NCBI RefSeq assembly: GCF_001704415.2
Contig: NC_030808.1
Span: 132,447,089 to 132,511,088, forward strand
Reading direction: 5' to 3'
Length of the DNA: 64,000 nt
Origin: Capra hircus
Lineage: Eukaryota; Chordata; Mammalia; Artiodactyla; Bovidae
The notes beneath the pieces were generated by a model that saw nothing but the letters and a program-made list of their open reading frames with translations, searched no databases and had not been told where the DNA came from. Made by a program: the position numbers and the translations under genes. Position 1 is the first letter of the stretch. Each line of letters opens with the position of its first letter. This document shows positions 1 through 11,656 of the stretch, piece after piece.

Positions 1-1099
1 ATTTTTTGATTCTCCATCTTCTAATCTTAAGTTTTGGTTTATCACAAATAACTCACTGAGTTGTTGGACTTAGATGAATGCTAAAAAAGTACTAGTATGT
101 TCTGTATCTTACTTGCTGTTACAGCATTTTTCTGTTGTTTATAAATGTAATATTAAAGCTATAAAGGAATTTGAAAGTAATTTGATGAAACCTATAAGGG
201 GACATTGTTATTTTTACCTTGTTTATATTTTACATGTTATTAATCGTTTTAATATAAATGTTCTAATTTAATTAAATCTGCTTAATAATCCTATAGAGTG
301 GATATTATAATCCCATTTTTACAGAAAAGAAACCTAATACTTAACAAAAATTGAGAGTTGTCTAAAATCACACTTACAGCGCAAGTCTCTGAATCTCAAC
401 ACACTTTCTTTCTGTTACTACTCCTTAAAATCTTGTATTATTAAGCTTTTGATACAACTACTTTTTATGGAGTTTTGTTGTAGTTGTTTTTTTTTAAAGC
501 AAATTTTCTAAGGACACATTGGTTGATTCCTCACTGAACAATATCATTTGTCATTTGTATTTTGAAAAAGTATGACACATGGCAGTTTTCTGGGGTCATT
601 CTGTATCCCTCAAGGCATTTAAATGAGAAGTTACCATGATTTCTAAATGGCTCAGTTTGTAAAGTCAGTGGCTTAGTTAAAGTATATGGAAAACTTTGCT
701 AGTGATGCACCTGAAATTCTCTGTCCTTTTTTTCCCCCTTTAATTTGTTTCCTGAAATTTAAATGTAATACAGCAAACCCTTTGGGTCTATATATTTAAC
801 ATTTGTAATATTGATTTTGTAGAGGTAACATGAAAGTCTTACTACATGAATTAATTTTGTTTTTTTTATTGTTGAATAACTGTTAATATAGAATGAGCCA
901 TTTATTTAGTGAGGAACTGGCCACCTGACTGCTGTTTTTCTCTGCTCATTGTTGTTATATTTATAGAAATTCATTTAAACCTCTGAAAAGGTCACTCATA
1001 TTTTTAATTAATAAATTATGCATGTTTGGTTTTGGTATAAAATATAAGGTAGAATGGTTTTCATAAATTTGAGCTTTCTTACTTATGTGTTCATTATAA

Positions 1100-1545
1100 A
1101 AACTATATACATAAAATGAAATTTCCAAATCTTACTACCTGTTAATATTTTGATGTATTTTCTTTCAGTACTTTTTCTTACATACTTTTCAGTCATATTA
1201 AGATAATGATGTATTTATAATTTTGTGTCTCTTCAATTAACATATTCTTCATGTATTTAATGTTTATAGATAATATTTTAACATATGCATGATAGTACAT
1301 AGTGTAGCTTATAATTTATTTTACTGCTCTCTTGGATATTTAGACTGTTTACACATTTTAAGTAATAAAATTCTGTGATGGACATTCTGGTGCAAAAGCT
1401 TGTTCTGTGTTTTGCATTTTTTCATCTTACATTCTTGGAATTGCTTGGTCAAAGATTGTACATACTTTTAAGGGTTAATACACATTACCAAATTGCTCTT
1501 TAATGAGCACTTCCTAAAATTTACTTTTCTTCTTTCTCTTTTGTC
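1100..1545 (-). repeat. Old L1 ORF2-like fragment, reverse orientation
   Basis: The segment has the feel of a diverged reverse-strand L1 ORF2 3' part: GATATTTAGACTGTTTACAC, GGACATTCTGGTGCAAA, TTGGAATTGCTTGGTCAAAG and ACCAAATTGCTCTTT follow in the order seen in old mammalian L1 copies. No open frame is left. Confidence 0.45.
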
Positions 1546-4500
1546 ATGAACACTGTCATTTGGGGGATTATGAATGGTAGTTATATTTGAAGTTTAAATT
1601 CAAATTATAACTTAACAGCGAACAGTATTCTATAAAATGAAGTATATGAGAAGATTGTGTCAAGAACAGGATTAGATATTTATTTAAAATGGAAGTCCAC
1701 TGGGTTTCACCGATGGGTATTTCCTCTGTTCCCCTAATTTCCAGAGTTGAAGCTCTTTAGCAAACTCACAGGCCATGCTCAGTATACTTTGCTCGGGTGC
1801 CCCCTAGTGCTGGTCCTGTAGAAGCAGCCTTCAGTTTCTCTTCTCTGTAGCAGGAAACACACTTCTTCTTTCAGCTCCTTCTGGACATATACAGAGACAT
1901 TTAAAGAGCCAGGTAAATAAAAGTTAGGGCTGAACTAATGTCCCTATTGCCTTTTTTGGCCTGGGGATCTAGAATTTATCCTCAGTTTTTTTTTCCTCCT
2001 GGGAGGAGCTGTCCTACTCTCTGTAATCTTAAATTTGTGGTGCTCTCTGCCTTATCCTGCATGTTTCTATTCTAGACAGCAGTAGGAATAGCCTGGGGGG
2101 AACATCCCTGTATTCTGGACCCAGGCTTTATCCTTAAGTCTTCAAATTAAAGAAAATCTACATCCCTCAGGGAGCTACAAGTCAAATTATTACCGAGAAG
2201 TATAGCATACTTATTATGAAATTTGTTCCTCTGTTACACTCTTGACTGAAGGTTCTCCTCTGCAAATTTCAACTTGTTTACCTCCAAATAGTTAGGGTAA
2301 AGATGAGACTGATGGTGGCTAAGGCCCATGAGGAGAAATGTTCAACCTTGTTGTGTATAAAAATCTAGTCTTCTTTCTAGACCTCTTCCTCTCCCCTTCC
2401 AAGTCCTGTAGAATATTAATATCTGTGAATAAGAAAGAGATAGCTCACTTAGGTCCTTGCCCCAAAACTCTTATAATAACAAAATACAGATAATACACCT
2501 CAGTCTGCAGAGTTTACTGCTTTGAAGGGGAAGGGAATGAGGCCAACAGCTGGCAACAGTAGCTATCCCTCTAGGAATAAATTATACAACCATTTTGCTT
2601 CATTCTTTTCTAGATCTCCCCTCCCTACCTTTTTATTTCTTGAGAAGTCTATCCTCAGTAACTGTCTACTTGGTTTTAGTTTTAAGCCTTTCCTTTTGAC
2701 TGGTCCATGACTTCAGAGTGATTTTTTGATAGCTTTGTTTCTATTAATGTTGTGTCCAGTCTCAAGTACCTGATTGGCTGGTCCAGGAAAGTTAGGAGGG
2801 AAAGATCCAGGACTTGTTTTATATTCATTTCTTTTTCAGCTCCTCGAGGGTTCTTTTTTTTTTTTTTTAATAAATCTGGAATACATAAGTAGATGGCTGT
2901 TTATACTAAACTCTCAACTTGTCCAAAATTTTATCTGACTCTAACATTCTAAAAATTTCTGGAAATCATAAGTAAATATGTTCAACTTAGAGGAGCATGT
3001 ACAATTCATGATTCCAACATCTTATTAGGAATTCCATGCTGTGTTTGCAACCCTGTTCCTGGGCCTCTACTTTTTGGAGCTTGCTTTCTGGTAAGGAATG
3101 CCTTCCAGCCCCTTGAAGGGACAGCATAAGGCTTCCTCAACTTCCCTCGCCTGTCCATTTGGATGCTGTTTTTACTTGCACAGGGACAGTGGTCTTTAAA
3201 GTACTACTTTATAAATACTCTTAACTCCTGATTTATTTAATACCTCAGGATCTAAGCAGTGAGCCAGGACTGAGAAGATCTATTCTAAATAACCATTATT
3301 ATAATGTAAAAATGTGTTTTAACTGAGTTTATTAGAGGCTGCAAGCAATGTTAATATTTAATGCTGTGTGGTGTGGCCAGATATTTTTTAAAAATAATAT
3401 TTAAAAAAGCATAACACTTTCTGCTCTTTAGTACAGAAATTGGAAATTTTTCTCACCAAAATTAATACTAAAGGAAGTTTACTTTCCTGTCAGGTCATTT
3501 ATTTGAATAAAGGAATGTAAGTATTTAATAGTATTTAATATTCCCTGAGTAATAAAATAATCACTTTTCCTTTCTGCAGTAGGTTTTTTATTTTGAAAAT
3601 GTTTTTTCCAGTGGCCATTCTGTAATTACTAGGTATTTGTTTAAATGATTTCTTCTTGCTGACCCAATTTATATATATATATAAGAAACTTTCAGTTTAT
3701 AAATAAATAATATCTTTCCAGCATTTTTTGTGTTGAAACATGGCCTTTGGAGTTAAATTGAGTTCTTACCACCTGTAACAAAGGTACACAAATTACTTCA
3801 TATTTGAACTTTAGTTTCCTAATAAGTGATATTCATTGCTGGATAGGGTTGTTGGGAAGATTAAATTAAAAGAAATGTTTTAGTCAACAATAACTGTTGC
3901 TTTGATAACATTAAATTGCAGTCCTAGACTGCTTTCCTAATCTTCTCCCCTGCCAAAACCAAAAATTAAGGCTAAATGAACTGTTATATAAAGTTATGGA
4001 AGTACATAAACATGCTCAGTGTCTAGTGTAGGTTTGGAATATAGCATGGTAGATTTTGTCCTCCATCTGTATTTTGAAAAATTTGAGAATTCACATCTCT
4101 CGCTTTGCTCCTAACAGTCACTACTTTCCCCCGTCCCTCTGACTCCTCCTTTAGCTTTCTGCATCTTTGTACACCACAGAAAAGAGAAATCAGAAGACGT
4201 TTTGGAACTACAGTAGGCAGCTTAAGGGTTCCTAGATCAAGTGGATTATCCTTGAGGCAATGGCAGGAGTCAGCAGGTGGGGATTCAGATCACCAAGAAA
4301 AGCAACACTGAAAACTAGATATTACATTTGGGGTTTTAAAATCCAGTATTTTACTGTTATTCACAAAAGTGGCACACTCTCCTTATCTTCAGAAGAGAAG
4401 CTAGTAGCAGTTACTCGTGAATGAAAGCAGTTTCAAAGATATTCCATAGGGTTTACCCTATAGCAATGGTGAGGCTTTTGTCTCTTGCCCACTGATGTGT

Positions 4501-5237
4501 CCCAAGTGAATGAAATATGTTTCTGTCATATTTACTATGGATAATAAGTTAGTTGAGCTGAAAAATAATTTAATGAACCTTATGTTAATAATGATGCTAA
4601 GTACATAAAAGTATAATGCAATTTATATGTCCAAAGAGCTTTGTAGCCCAATACAAACTAGACAAAGTATATAGCCCATGGGGCAAATCTGACTAGACAC
4701 CTGTGTTTGAAAGGAACGTTTTAATGATACACAAGAATGCTCATTCATTTATGTGCTGCTTTCTTGTTCCAAAGGCAAACTTAAGTAGCTGTAACAGAGA
4801 CATTATGACCCACAAACACTTAAATATTTACTATCTGACCCTTTACCCAAAAGGGTTGCCAGTACCTGGCCTAGTAGAGTAACCCCTTGGTCTTATTTTT
4901 AACTAGCTTAGTTTTGTGCCCCATTTTTTAATCACAAAAAATGTTTCACTAAATTATTAACAGGCTTTATTCTCATATTCTAAGATCTTTGGCCTGGTCT
5001 AGGTCCTTATTTCACAACTTCCCATATTTTACTTCTGCACACTCTGAAAATGTACAATTGTCAGATAATGTTGAACTAGTTTTAGATATTTATTGCTAGT
5101 TTTTCCATGGCTTCAGTTTCTGTGATTATCTAACTCATATTTCATAGTTGTGGATAAAAGGACAGCCAAATGTAGTCTTCCTCTGGACACATAAAATTAT
5201 GATGCAAAAATGAAAGGAAATCACCCATTTAAATCTG

Positions 5238-5364
5238 CCTGTTTGGGTCTTCCAGGGAGTTCAGTGGATGACTTTGCCTCCCAATTCAGGGGGTGCAGAT
5301 TTGATCCATGGTCAGGGAATTAAGATCCCACATGCCCTGTGGTATGACCAAAAAAAAAAAAAAA
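5238..5364 (+). repeat. CHR/tRNA-derived SINE with A tail
   Basis: A diverged tRNA-Glu-like head (GTCTTCCAGGGAGTTCAGTG) is followed by GATTTGATCCATGGTCAGGG, AAGATCCCACATGCCC and a 14-nt A tail at 5351-5364. This is the typical layout of the ruminant CHR family. Confidence 0.75.
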
Positions 5365-6324
5365 CTGTCAAGATCTTCATGTTTTGTGTGTTTAGGAATT
5401 AAACCCTTACCTTTCCTCACTGACTATAATCATGTTGAGATACTTGACTCTTTAAGGGCAATCTGCATTTTTCTTCCCAAGATGTTAGGGTAAGTCAAGT
5501 TTGAGCCTTTGTACCTTTGAGAAAACTTCTAATATAGTTTATATGATAAATTCACTATCTTAATTGTGCTAGCCTTATTTGGGGCTCTTATTTGTTGAGA
5601 TTTTGCTGACTAGGGTTTATTTTCAAAACATCATGTTCTTTAAGAGAGATTTCTTTTATTTTTAACAATAGATCACTGAAAAACTGAAGCTCTTTGAGCC
5701 CTTTCACATTTGAGCATATTGGGTTTCAATCTTCTGATTCTTGGTTTCACTAAATGTACAGGGAAGCAAAAGCTTCTCTTAGTGAAGCAACTTGCAAAAT
5801 GCATATAAAAGAACATAGCTAAGATATTATAATTTAAGTCTGTGTCATCTTCTCACTTGACTCTTTTGAATTCCTTTCCATAACTACTTTAGGAAGAGTG
5901 CTCTTAACCCCAAGCTGCTTTCTGAAAATAAGAGAAAATACTGGTTTCATCTAGGGGAAAGCATTTAAAAGGAAGCACTGTATTCTTAGTCTACATTCTC
6001 TTATATGGACTGAGAGAAGAGATTACTGTTCTAACTCTGCCTTCAGTTTTTAACACTATAATGCAAGTACTCTGGCTAGAAAGAATTTAAATAGAAATCC
6101 CATCATGTTCAGAGTGTTAGAGGCACTCCCTAAAAATTTTAGTCACTTAAAATCACAGTCTGTTACAGATAAGTTAGCTCATGTGTTGTTCTTTTTCAGT
6201 GTCTTTTGGGTTGACCTGCATTTTTGTTTATATATTTGAGTAATCTGAGTCTCATATTTCTTATCTCTATAATGCTGCCTGTTTCTTCAGTATATTAATT
6301 TTCCTGCATTATAGAAAGTCACTA

Positions 6325-6545
6325 TCGCAAAATGGTTAAGACTGTAGACTCTGGAGGCAAACTGTTCTGGTTAATTTACTGCCTCACTTACTAGCTTTGT
6401 CTTTGGGTCTGCATTTAACATTTCTGAGCCTGTTTCTTGATTTGTAGAATTGAAGTGATAATATCTATACCTGTCACAGTTGAATTAATATGTGAGAGGC
6501 TTAGATTAGTGCCTAGTACACAGTAACTGCCAATAGATGTTAACT
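6325..6545 (+). repeat. MIR SINE
   Basis: MIR landmarks in order: TTAAGACTGTAGACTCTGGAG, TTACTGCCTCACTTACTAGC, TTTCTGAGCCTGTTTC, ATAATATCTATACCTGTCA, AGTGCCTAGTACACAGTAA and TAGATGTTAAC. It is much diverged, as expected for a pre-placental SINE. Confidence 0.75.
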
Positions 6546-7149
6546 TTATGTAGTGTGAGATGCTAGCATAATGAGATTTGTGGGAAAATTATAGGATGAA
6601 TAAATAAATCACAGTATTCTGAAATCCAAAAGAACTAAAATTTTGTTCTCAGCTGTTCAGAGGAATTTACTATTTGAGATTAGCTACCTCTGTTCAATAT
6701 ACAGTATCCGTGCCTGTTTACCTAAAATTGTTGGTACTTAAACTTCTCTCAGTGGGTTCTAACTGGTTAAAATTAAGTTAACTTTCTTGAGCACTGAATA
6801 TTGAAGTTCTGTCCAAATCTATGCTAAACTTAATGCTAAAAAAGCTTCTATTTCCTTAGTTGCTTTCCATTTCTACATTCTTAAAATGCTACTGCTGATT
6901 ACTAAGCAATCAGTAGGTTGCTTACCTAGTTGTGATGTTAAATTTACAACTTCTCAGATGGATTGGCAAGTAATCATTTTGTATAAGGCACATCTGCTTT
7001 ATGATTGACCTTTAAAGGAATCTTTTGTCTCCAACTCCAGCAATGGCTGATTCCCTAGACGGCTTCAAACTGCACAGTAACCATGAAATTTAAGGGAATA
7101 AAAGAGCATTAATGCCTCCTGGCATCATTTTTAACTATATTTATTGTGC

Positions 7150-7330
7150 AGTAAAATGAACACATTTATTTTTCCCTCGGATTGTGCTATCATCTGTATT
7201 ATGTATACTTGGATATCATTCAACAAGTATTTACTAAACATCTGCCCATGTGCCAAACACTGTTCTAGGTACCAGCAGGAAGAGTGAGCATTCATCCTTT
7301 GAATACTAGGTTTACCAGTTAACACCTGTA
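7150..7330 (-). repeat. L2-like fragment
   Basis: ATTCAACAAGTATTTACTAAACATC...CCATGTGCCAAACACTGTTCTAGGTACC is a recognisable L2 3'-end pattern. The borders are soft. Confidence 0.5.
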
Positions 7331-7682
7331 TGTTCTCATTTGAGTGCCTAGATTAATTCAGCAGATTCACAGAATGCCATAGAACCTCAGAGAATACATA
7401 TTTCAACCCTTTTGTTTATAGATTTTTAAAATCTGTAATCCTGAGATACAGTTTCTCTAAGGTCTAAACTAGTTCATAGCATGGCTTGCATTTTGTTTTT
7501 CTTTCAGTTATTTATTCAACAAACATTTTCAAATCTTTTCTAATGAAAAGGACAACAAAGACCTCTCCAGTAGCTGTCCTATTTTTCCTCTCACTCTTTA
7601 CAGTCAGACTTTTTTGAAAGAGTTGCTTGCTTTCTTATCCTTTCTACCATTGCCGTTTTAAGCCCTTTTAATTCCTTTGAAT

Positions 7683-7890
7683 GAGTGTGTGTGCTCGGTC
7701 ATGTCCAACTCTTTGTGAGCCTATGGACTGTAGCTTGCCAAGCTTCTCTATCCATGGGATTTTCCAAGCAAGAATAATGGAGTGGGTTACCATTTCCTAC
7801 TCCAGGGGATCTTCCTGAATGGAGAGAACCTGTATCTCTTGTGACTCCTGGATTGGCAGGCAAATTCTTTACTTCTCGTGCCACCTGGGA
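7683..7890 (-). repeat. Bov-tA SINE, reverse orientation
   Basis: Reads, in reverse, from a tRNA-Glu-derived head (CCCAGGTGGCACGAGAAG) to a BovB-derived tail (GAGTTGGACATGACCGAGC). Landmarks are GGAGTGGGTTACCATTTCC and CCAGGGGATCTTCC. The left outer flank CCTTTGAA (7674-7681) is repeated at 8474-8481, to the right of the whole cluster. Confidence 0.85.
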
Positions 7891-8270
7891 AGAATTGATC
7901 CCTTTGAATTGTAATGCTGGAGAAGACTCTTGACAGTCCCTTGGACTGCAAGGAGATCCAACCAGTCCATCCTAAAGGAGATCAGTCCTGGGTGTTCATT
8001 GGAAGGACTGATGGTAAAGCTGAGGCTCCAGTACTTTGGCCCCCTGATGCAAAGAGCCTGCCTACTCATTGGGAAAGAACCTGATGCTGGGAAAGATTCA
8101 GGGCAGGAGAAGAAGGGGACGACAAGTGATGGTTAGATAGCATCACTGACTCAATGGGCATGAATTTGAGCAAACTCCAGGAGATAGTGAAGGACAGTGA
8201 AGCCTCGCGTGCTGCAGTCCATAGGGTCGCAAAGAGTCAGACACCACTTAGCAGCTGAACAACAGCAAAG
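7891..8270 (+). repeat. BovB LINE 3' end
   Basis: The 5'-truncated BovB tail starts at a diverged AAGAATTGATCCCTTTGAATTG. It continues through GAAGACTCTTGACAGTCCC, GGAGATCAGTCCTGGGTGTT and CAGTACTTTGGCCCCCTGATG to GTCAGACACCACTTAGCAGC. The frame is broken. It lies between two oppositely oriented Bov-tA SINEs. Confidence 0.85.
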
Positions 8271-8280
8271 TTCTTTTGAA

Positions 8281-8472
8281 GAGCTTTGCTGGTGGCTCAG
8301 TGGTAAATGCAGGAGAAACGGGTTTGGTTCCTTGGTCAGAAGATCCCCTGGGAAAGGAAATGGCAACCCACTTCAGTATTCTCGCCTGGGAAATCCCATG
8401 GAGAGAGGAGTCTGGTGTGCTGCAGTCCACAGAGTCACAAAAGAGTTGAACACAACTTAGCAACTGAACAAT
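8281..8472 (+). repeat. Bov-tA SINE
   Basis: Head GCTTTGCTGGTGGCTCAGTGG, then GGTTTGGTTCCTTGGTCAG, GGAAATGGCAACCCACTTCAG, and the BovB-like tail ending GAACACAACTTAGCAACTGA. The copy is moderately diverged. Confidence 0.85.
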
Positions 8473-8596
8473 CCCTTTGAAAGTGTTCTCCCCAAGGTCA
8501 CTCATAACATTATTGCTTTATTCTTGTAATACTTTCAAGTCCTTTTCTTTTCTCTTGGTGACATTTGTCATCATTAAACTATTCTATTCATTATTG

Positions 8597-8880
8597 TTGT
8601 TTAATATTTTTATTTATTTGTTTATTTTTTAGCTGTGTCAGGTATTAGTTGCAGCAGGTGGGATCTTCATTGCACTATGGGGGATCTTCAGTCCAGCACA
8701 CAGGATCTTTCGTTGTGGTGCTCAGGCTTGTCTGTAGTTGTGGTACCAGGCTGTTTCCCTGAAGCCTATGGGATCCAAGTTCCCTGAACAGGGATCAAAT
8801 CCGCATCCCCTGCAGTAGTTTATTTAAGGTACAGTGCTCAAGGTGAATTCTTAAGCACTGGACCACCAACCAAGTCTCAA
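8597..8880 (-). repeat. CHR-type tRNA-derived SINE, reverse orientation
   Basis: The T-rich left end (poly(A) tail in reverse) is followed by GTGTCAGGTATTAGTTGCAGC, GGATCTTTCGTTGTGGTGC, CTGTAGTTGTGG and GGGATCAAATCCGCATCCC. It ends in ACTGGACCACCAACCAAGTC, the reversed tRNA-like head. Confidence 0.75.
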
Positions 8881-9202
8881 TTTTACTCATTTTTAAATGT
8901 TTCCTTTTCTTACCTCTGGGATGCCATATTCTGATTTTGTTCCTACTTCTCAGACTATTTCTTAGATTTCTTCATATGCTTTTCTTTATTATCCATCTGT
9001 TAAGTTTTGGTGTTCCCCAGGGTACTTTTGTCAGCCCTATTTACATATTCTCATTTTAACAGTCTCATCTACTTCCATTGTTTCTAAATGCTGAGGATTC
9101 CCAAATCTTTTCTTGCTCAGATTCTTAACTGTGGACTTTGAACTCATCCAGCTGACTATTAGACATCTTTAGTAGGATATTACCGGGGTGAGTGTGTAAT
9201 TT

Positions 9203-9255
9203 CCTCAGTTCTGTCTCACCGCAACAAAAACGAAGCAGTGGGTGGACCAGTGTTA
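9203..9255 (-). repeat. LTR-like end fragment (U5-like), partial copy
   Basis: GTAATTTCCTCAGT...GTGGACCAGTGTTACAG resembles the left end of the LTR-like element at 10511 but differs at several bases. It abuts the 3' end of the BovB that follows. On the reverse strand both copies end GAGGAAATTACA, a plausible LTR terminus (CA-3'). No database name is claimed. Confidence 0.4.
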
Positions 9256-10510
9256 CAGTTCAGTTCAGTCGCTCAGTCGTGTCTGACGCTTTACGACCCC
9301 ATGAACTGCAGCATGCTAGGCCTCCCTGTCCATCACCAACTCCCGGAGTCCACCCAAACCCTTGTCCATTGAGTTGGTGATGCCATCCAACCATCTCATG
9401 CTCTGTCGTCCCCTTCTCCTCCTGCCCTCAATCTTTGCCAGCATCAGGGTCTTTTCAAATGAGTCAGCTTTTCCCATGAGGTGGCCAAAGTATTGGAGTT
9501 TCAGCTTCAACATCAGTCCTACCAATGAATACCCAGGACTGATCTCCTTTAGAATGGACTGGTTGGATCTCTTTGCAGACCAAGGGACTCTCAAGAGTCT
9601 TCTCCAACACCACAGTTCAAAAGCATCAATTCTTCGGCACTCAGCTTTCTTTATAGTCCAACTCTCACATCCATACATGACCACTGGAAAAACCATAGCC
9701 TTGACTAGACGGACCTTTGTTGACAAAGTAATGTCTCTATTTTTTAATATGCTGTCTAGGTTGGTCATAGCTTTCCTTCCAGGGAGTAAGCATCTTTTAA
9801 TTTCATGGCTGCAGTCACTATCTGCAGGGATTTTGGAGCCCTGAAAAATAAAATCAGCCACTGTTTCCACTGTTTCTCCATCTATTTGCCATGAAGTGAT
9901 GGGACCAGATGCCATGATCTTAGTTTTCTGAATGTTGAGTTTTAAGCCAACTTTTTCACTCTCCTCTTTCACTTTCATCAAGAGGCTCTGTAGTTCTTCT
10001 TCACTTTCTGCCATATGGTGGTGTCATCTGCCTGTCTGAGGTTATTGATGTTTCTCCCAGCAATCTTGATTCTAGCTTGTGCTTCCTCCAGCCCAGCGTT
10101 TCTCATGATGTACTCTGCATGTAAGTTAAATAAGCAGGGTGACAATATACAGCCTTGACATACCCCTTTTCCTCTTTGGAACCAGTCTGTTGTTCCATGT
10201 CCAGTTCTAACTGTTGCTTCCTGACTGCATGTAGGTTTCTCAAGAGGCAGGTAAGGTGGTCTGGTATACCCATCTCTTTCAGAATTTTCCACAGTTTATT
10301 GTGATCCACACAGTCAAAGGCTTTGGCGTAGTCAATAACGCAGAAATAGATGTTTTTCTGAAACTCTCTTGGTTTTTTCAATGATCCAGCGGATATTGGC
10401 AATTTGATCTCTGGTTCCTCTGCCTTTTCTAAAAACCAGCTTGAATATCTGGAAGTTCACGGTTCACGTATTGCTGAAGTCTGGCTTGGAGAATTTTAAG
10501 CATTCCCCAT
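9256..10510 (-). mobile_element. BovB (RTE) LINE, 5'-truncated and broken
   Basis: The reverse-strand product is the BovB reverse transcriptase C-terminal half. YFCVIDYAKAFDCVDHNKLW (palm motif A) is read from about 10,350, the catalytic YADD position now reads QADD near 10,030, and AESEEELQSLLMKVKEESEKV and the long tail to DREA run to 9,316. The frame shifts at least twice. The 3' end is the (TTCAG)n-type tail at 9,256. RTE elements copy themselves through an endonuclease and reverse transcriptase; this copy is dead. Confidence 0.9.
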
Positions 10511-11100
10511 GTAATTTCCTCAGTCGCAGCAAAAATTTGAAGTGATGGATGGACCGGTGTTATAGCTCAGTTTTATTGGCAAGCAAAGGAAAATACATCC
10601 TCAGGTGTGAGGGCGGTCCAATCCAAAATACAAGAAAAGAAAAGCATCAATTCTTCGGCACTCAGCTTTCTTTATAGCCCAACTCTCACATCCATACATG
10701 ACCACTGGAAAAACCAGTGTTGGAGAAGACTCTTGAGAGTCCCCTGTTTGGCTCCTCTCTCTATGTTTTCTTTCCTCCCTCTGAGCCTGCCCTATGTAAA
10801 TTGGGCTAGCCAGAAGGGCTCTTTGTTTTACCTAAGGTCCTCACTCCTTCGTTTGTTCTATTTTCGCAGACTTTTCCCTTCCTTGTCTTTTTGCCACCGC
10901 CATTTTGGACTTCTTTTTCCTATTCTCACTACCTAACGATATCTTTCAGCATTTGCAGATCAGCATCCCTAAAGCCAAACTTGTTACCTTAGCATTTGTT
11001 CCTGTATTAACTATCTTGGTGACTTATACCATAATCTATCTAGTAGGCAACTACCTAGAAATTAGGAGTCACAGCAACATCTCTGTTCCTGTTAGCTCCT
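10511..11100 (-). repeat. LTR-like element, reverse orientation
   Basis: On the reverse strand the sequence shows CCAATAAAACTGAGC (poly(A) signal) near 10,565-10,580. It then runs to GAGGAAATTACA at 10,511, as in an R-U5 region, and the right part (10,740-11,100) would be U3. It contains an inverted pair of BovB scraps at 10,640-10,741 and is interrupted on the right by another BovB (11,101). No gag, pol or env frame was seen. The identification is tentative. Confidence 0.4.
10640..10741. repeat. Head-to-head pair of BovB fragments
   Basis: 10,640-10,713 is BovB in reverse (AAGCATCAATTCTTCGGCAC...CATACATGACCACTGG). 10,716-10,741 is BovB in forward orientation (TGTTGGAGAAGACTCTTGAG). The two pieces come from neighbouring parts of the element, as in a 5'-inverted retrotransposition product. 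Confidence 0.7.
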
Positions 11101-11536
11101 CAGTTCAGTTCAGTTCAGTCGCTCAGTTGTGTCTGACTCTTTGCGACCCCATGAATTGCAGTACGCCAGGCCTCCCTGTCCATCACCAACTCCTGGAGTT
11201 CACTCATACTCATGTCCATCGAGTAGGTGATACCATCCAGTCATCTCATCCTCTGTCATCCCCTTCTCCTCCTGCCCCCAATCCCTCCCAGCATCAGAGT
11301 CTTTTCCAGTGAGTCAACTCTTCACATGAGGTGGCCAAAGTACTGGAATTTCAGCTTTAGCATCATTCCTTCCAAAGAACATCCAGGGCTGATCTCCTTC
11401 AGAATGGACTGGTTGGATCTCCTTGCAGTCCAAGGGACTCTCAAGAGTCTTCTCCAGCACCACAGTTCAAAAGCATCAATTCTTCAGCACTCAGCTTTCT
11501 TCACAGTCCAACTCTCAAATCCATACATAACCACTG
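11101..11536 (-). repeat. BovB LINE 3' end, reverse orientation
   Basis: The tail CAGTTCAGTTCAGTCGCTCAG leads through CCATCACCAACTCCTGGAG, GGTGGCCAAAGTACTGG and GGGACTCTCAAGAGTCTTC to CATACATAACCACTG. It is 5'-truncated. It is better preserved than the copy at 9,256, so probably younger. Confidence 0.9.
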
Positions 11537-11656
11537 TTGGCGCCTAAATTCTATCAATTCTGCTGCTTTAATTTCTCTACACTGTGTTAACATCTTTACT
11601 GACAACATTTTATTTTTAGGCCCAATATTCTATGGCATCTGTTAATATGATGAACT

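Noticed and set aside
9362..9844. 160-residue + strand open frame, and similar frames at 11.2, 49.7-50.1, 56.1-56.7 and 62.1-62.7 kb
   Set aside because: They are antisense frames of BovB and share near-identical peptides because BovB is repeated; none has independent support.
10740..11100. Retroviral gene remains in the LTR-like stretch
   Set aside because: No gag, pol or env-like frame is present; the open frame at 10,905-11,312 runs into a reversed BovB.
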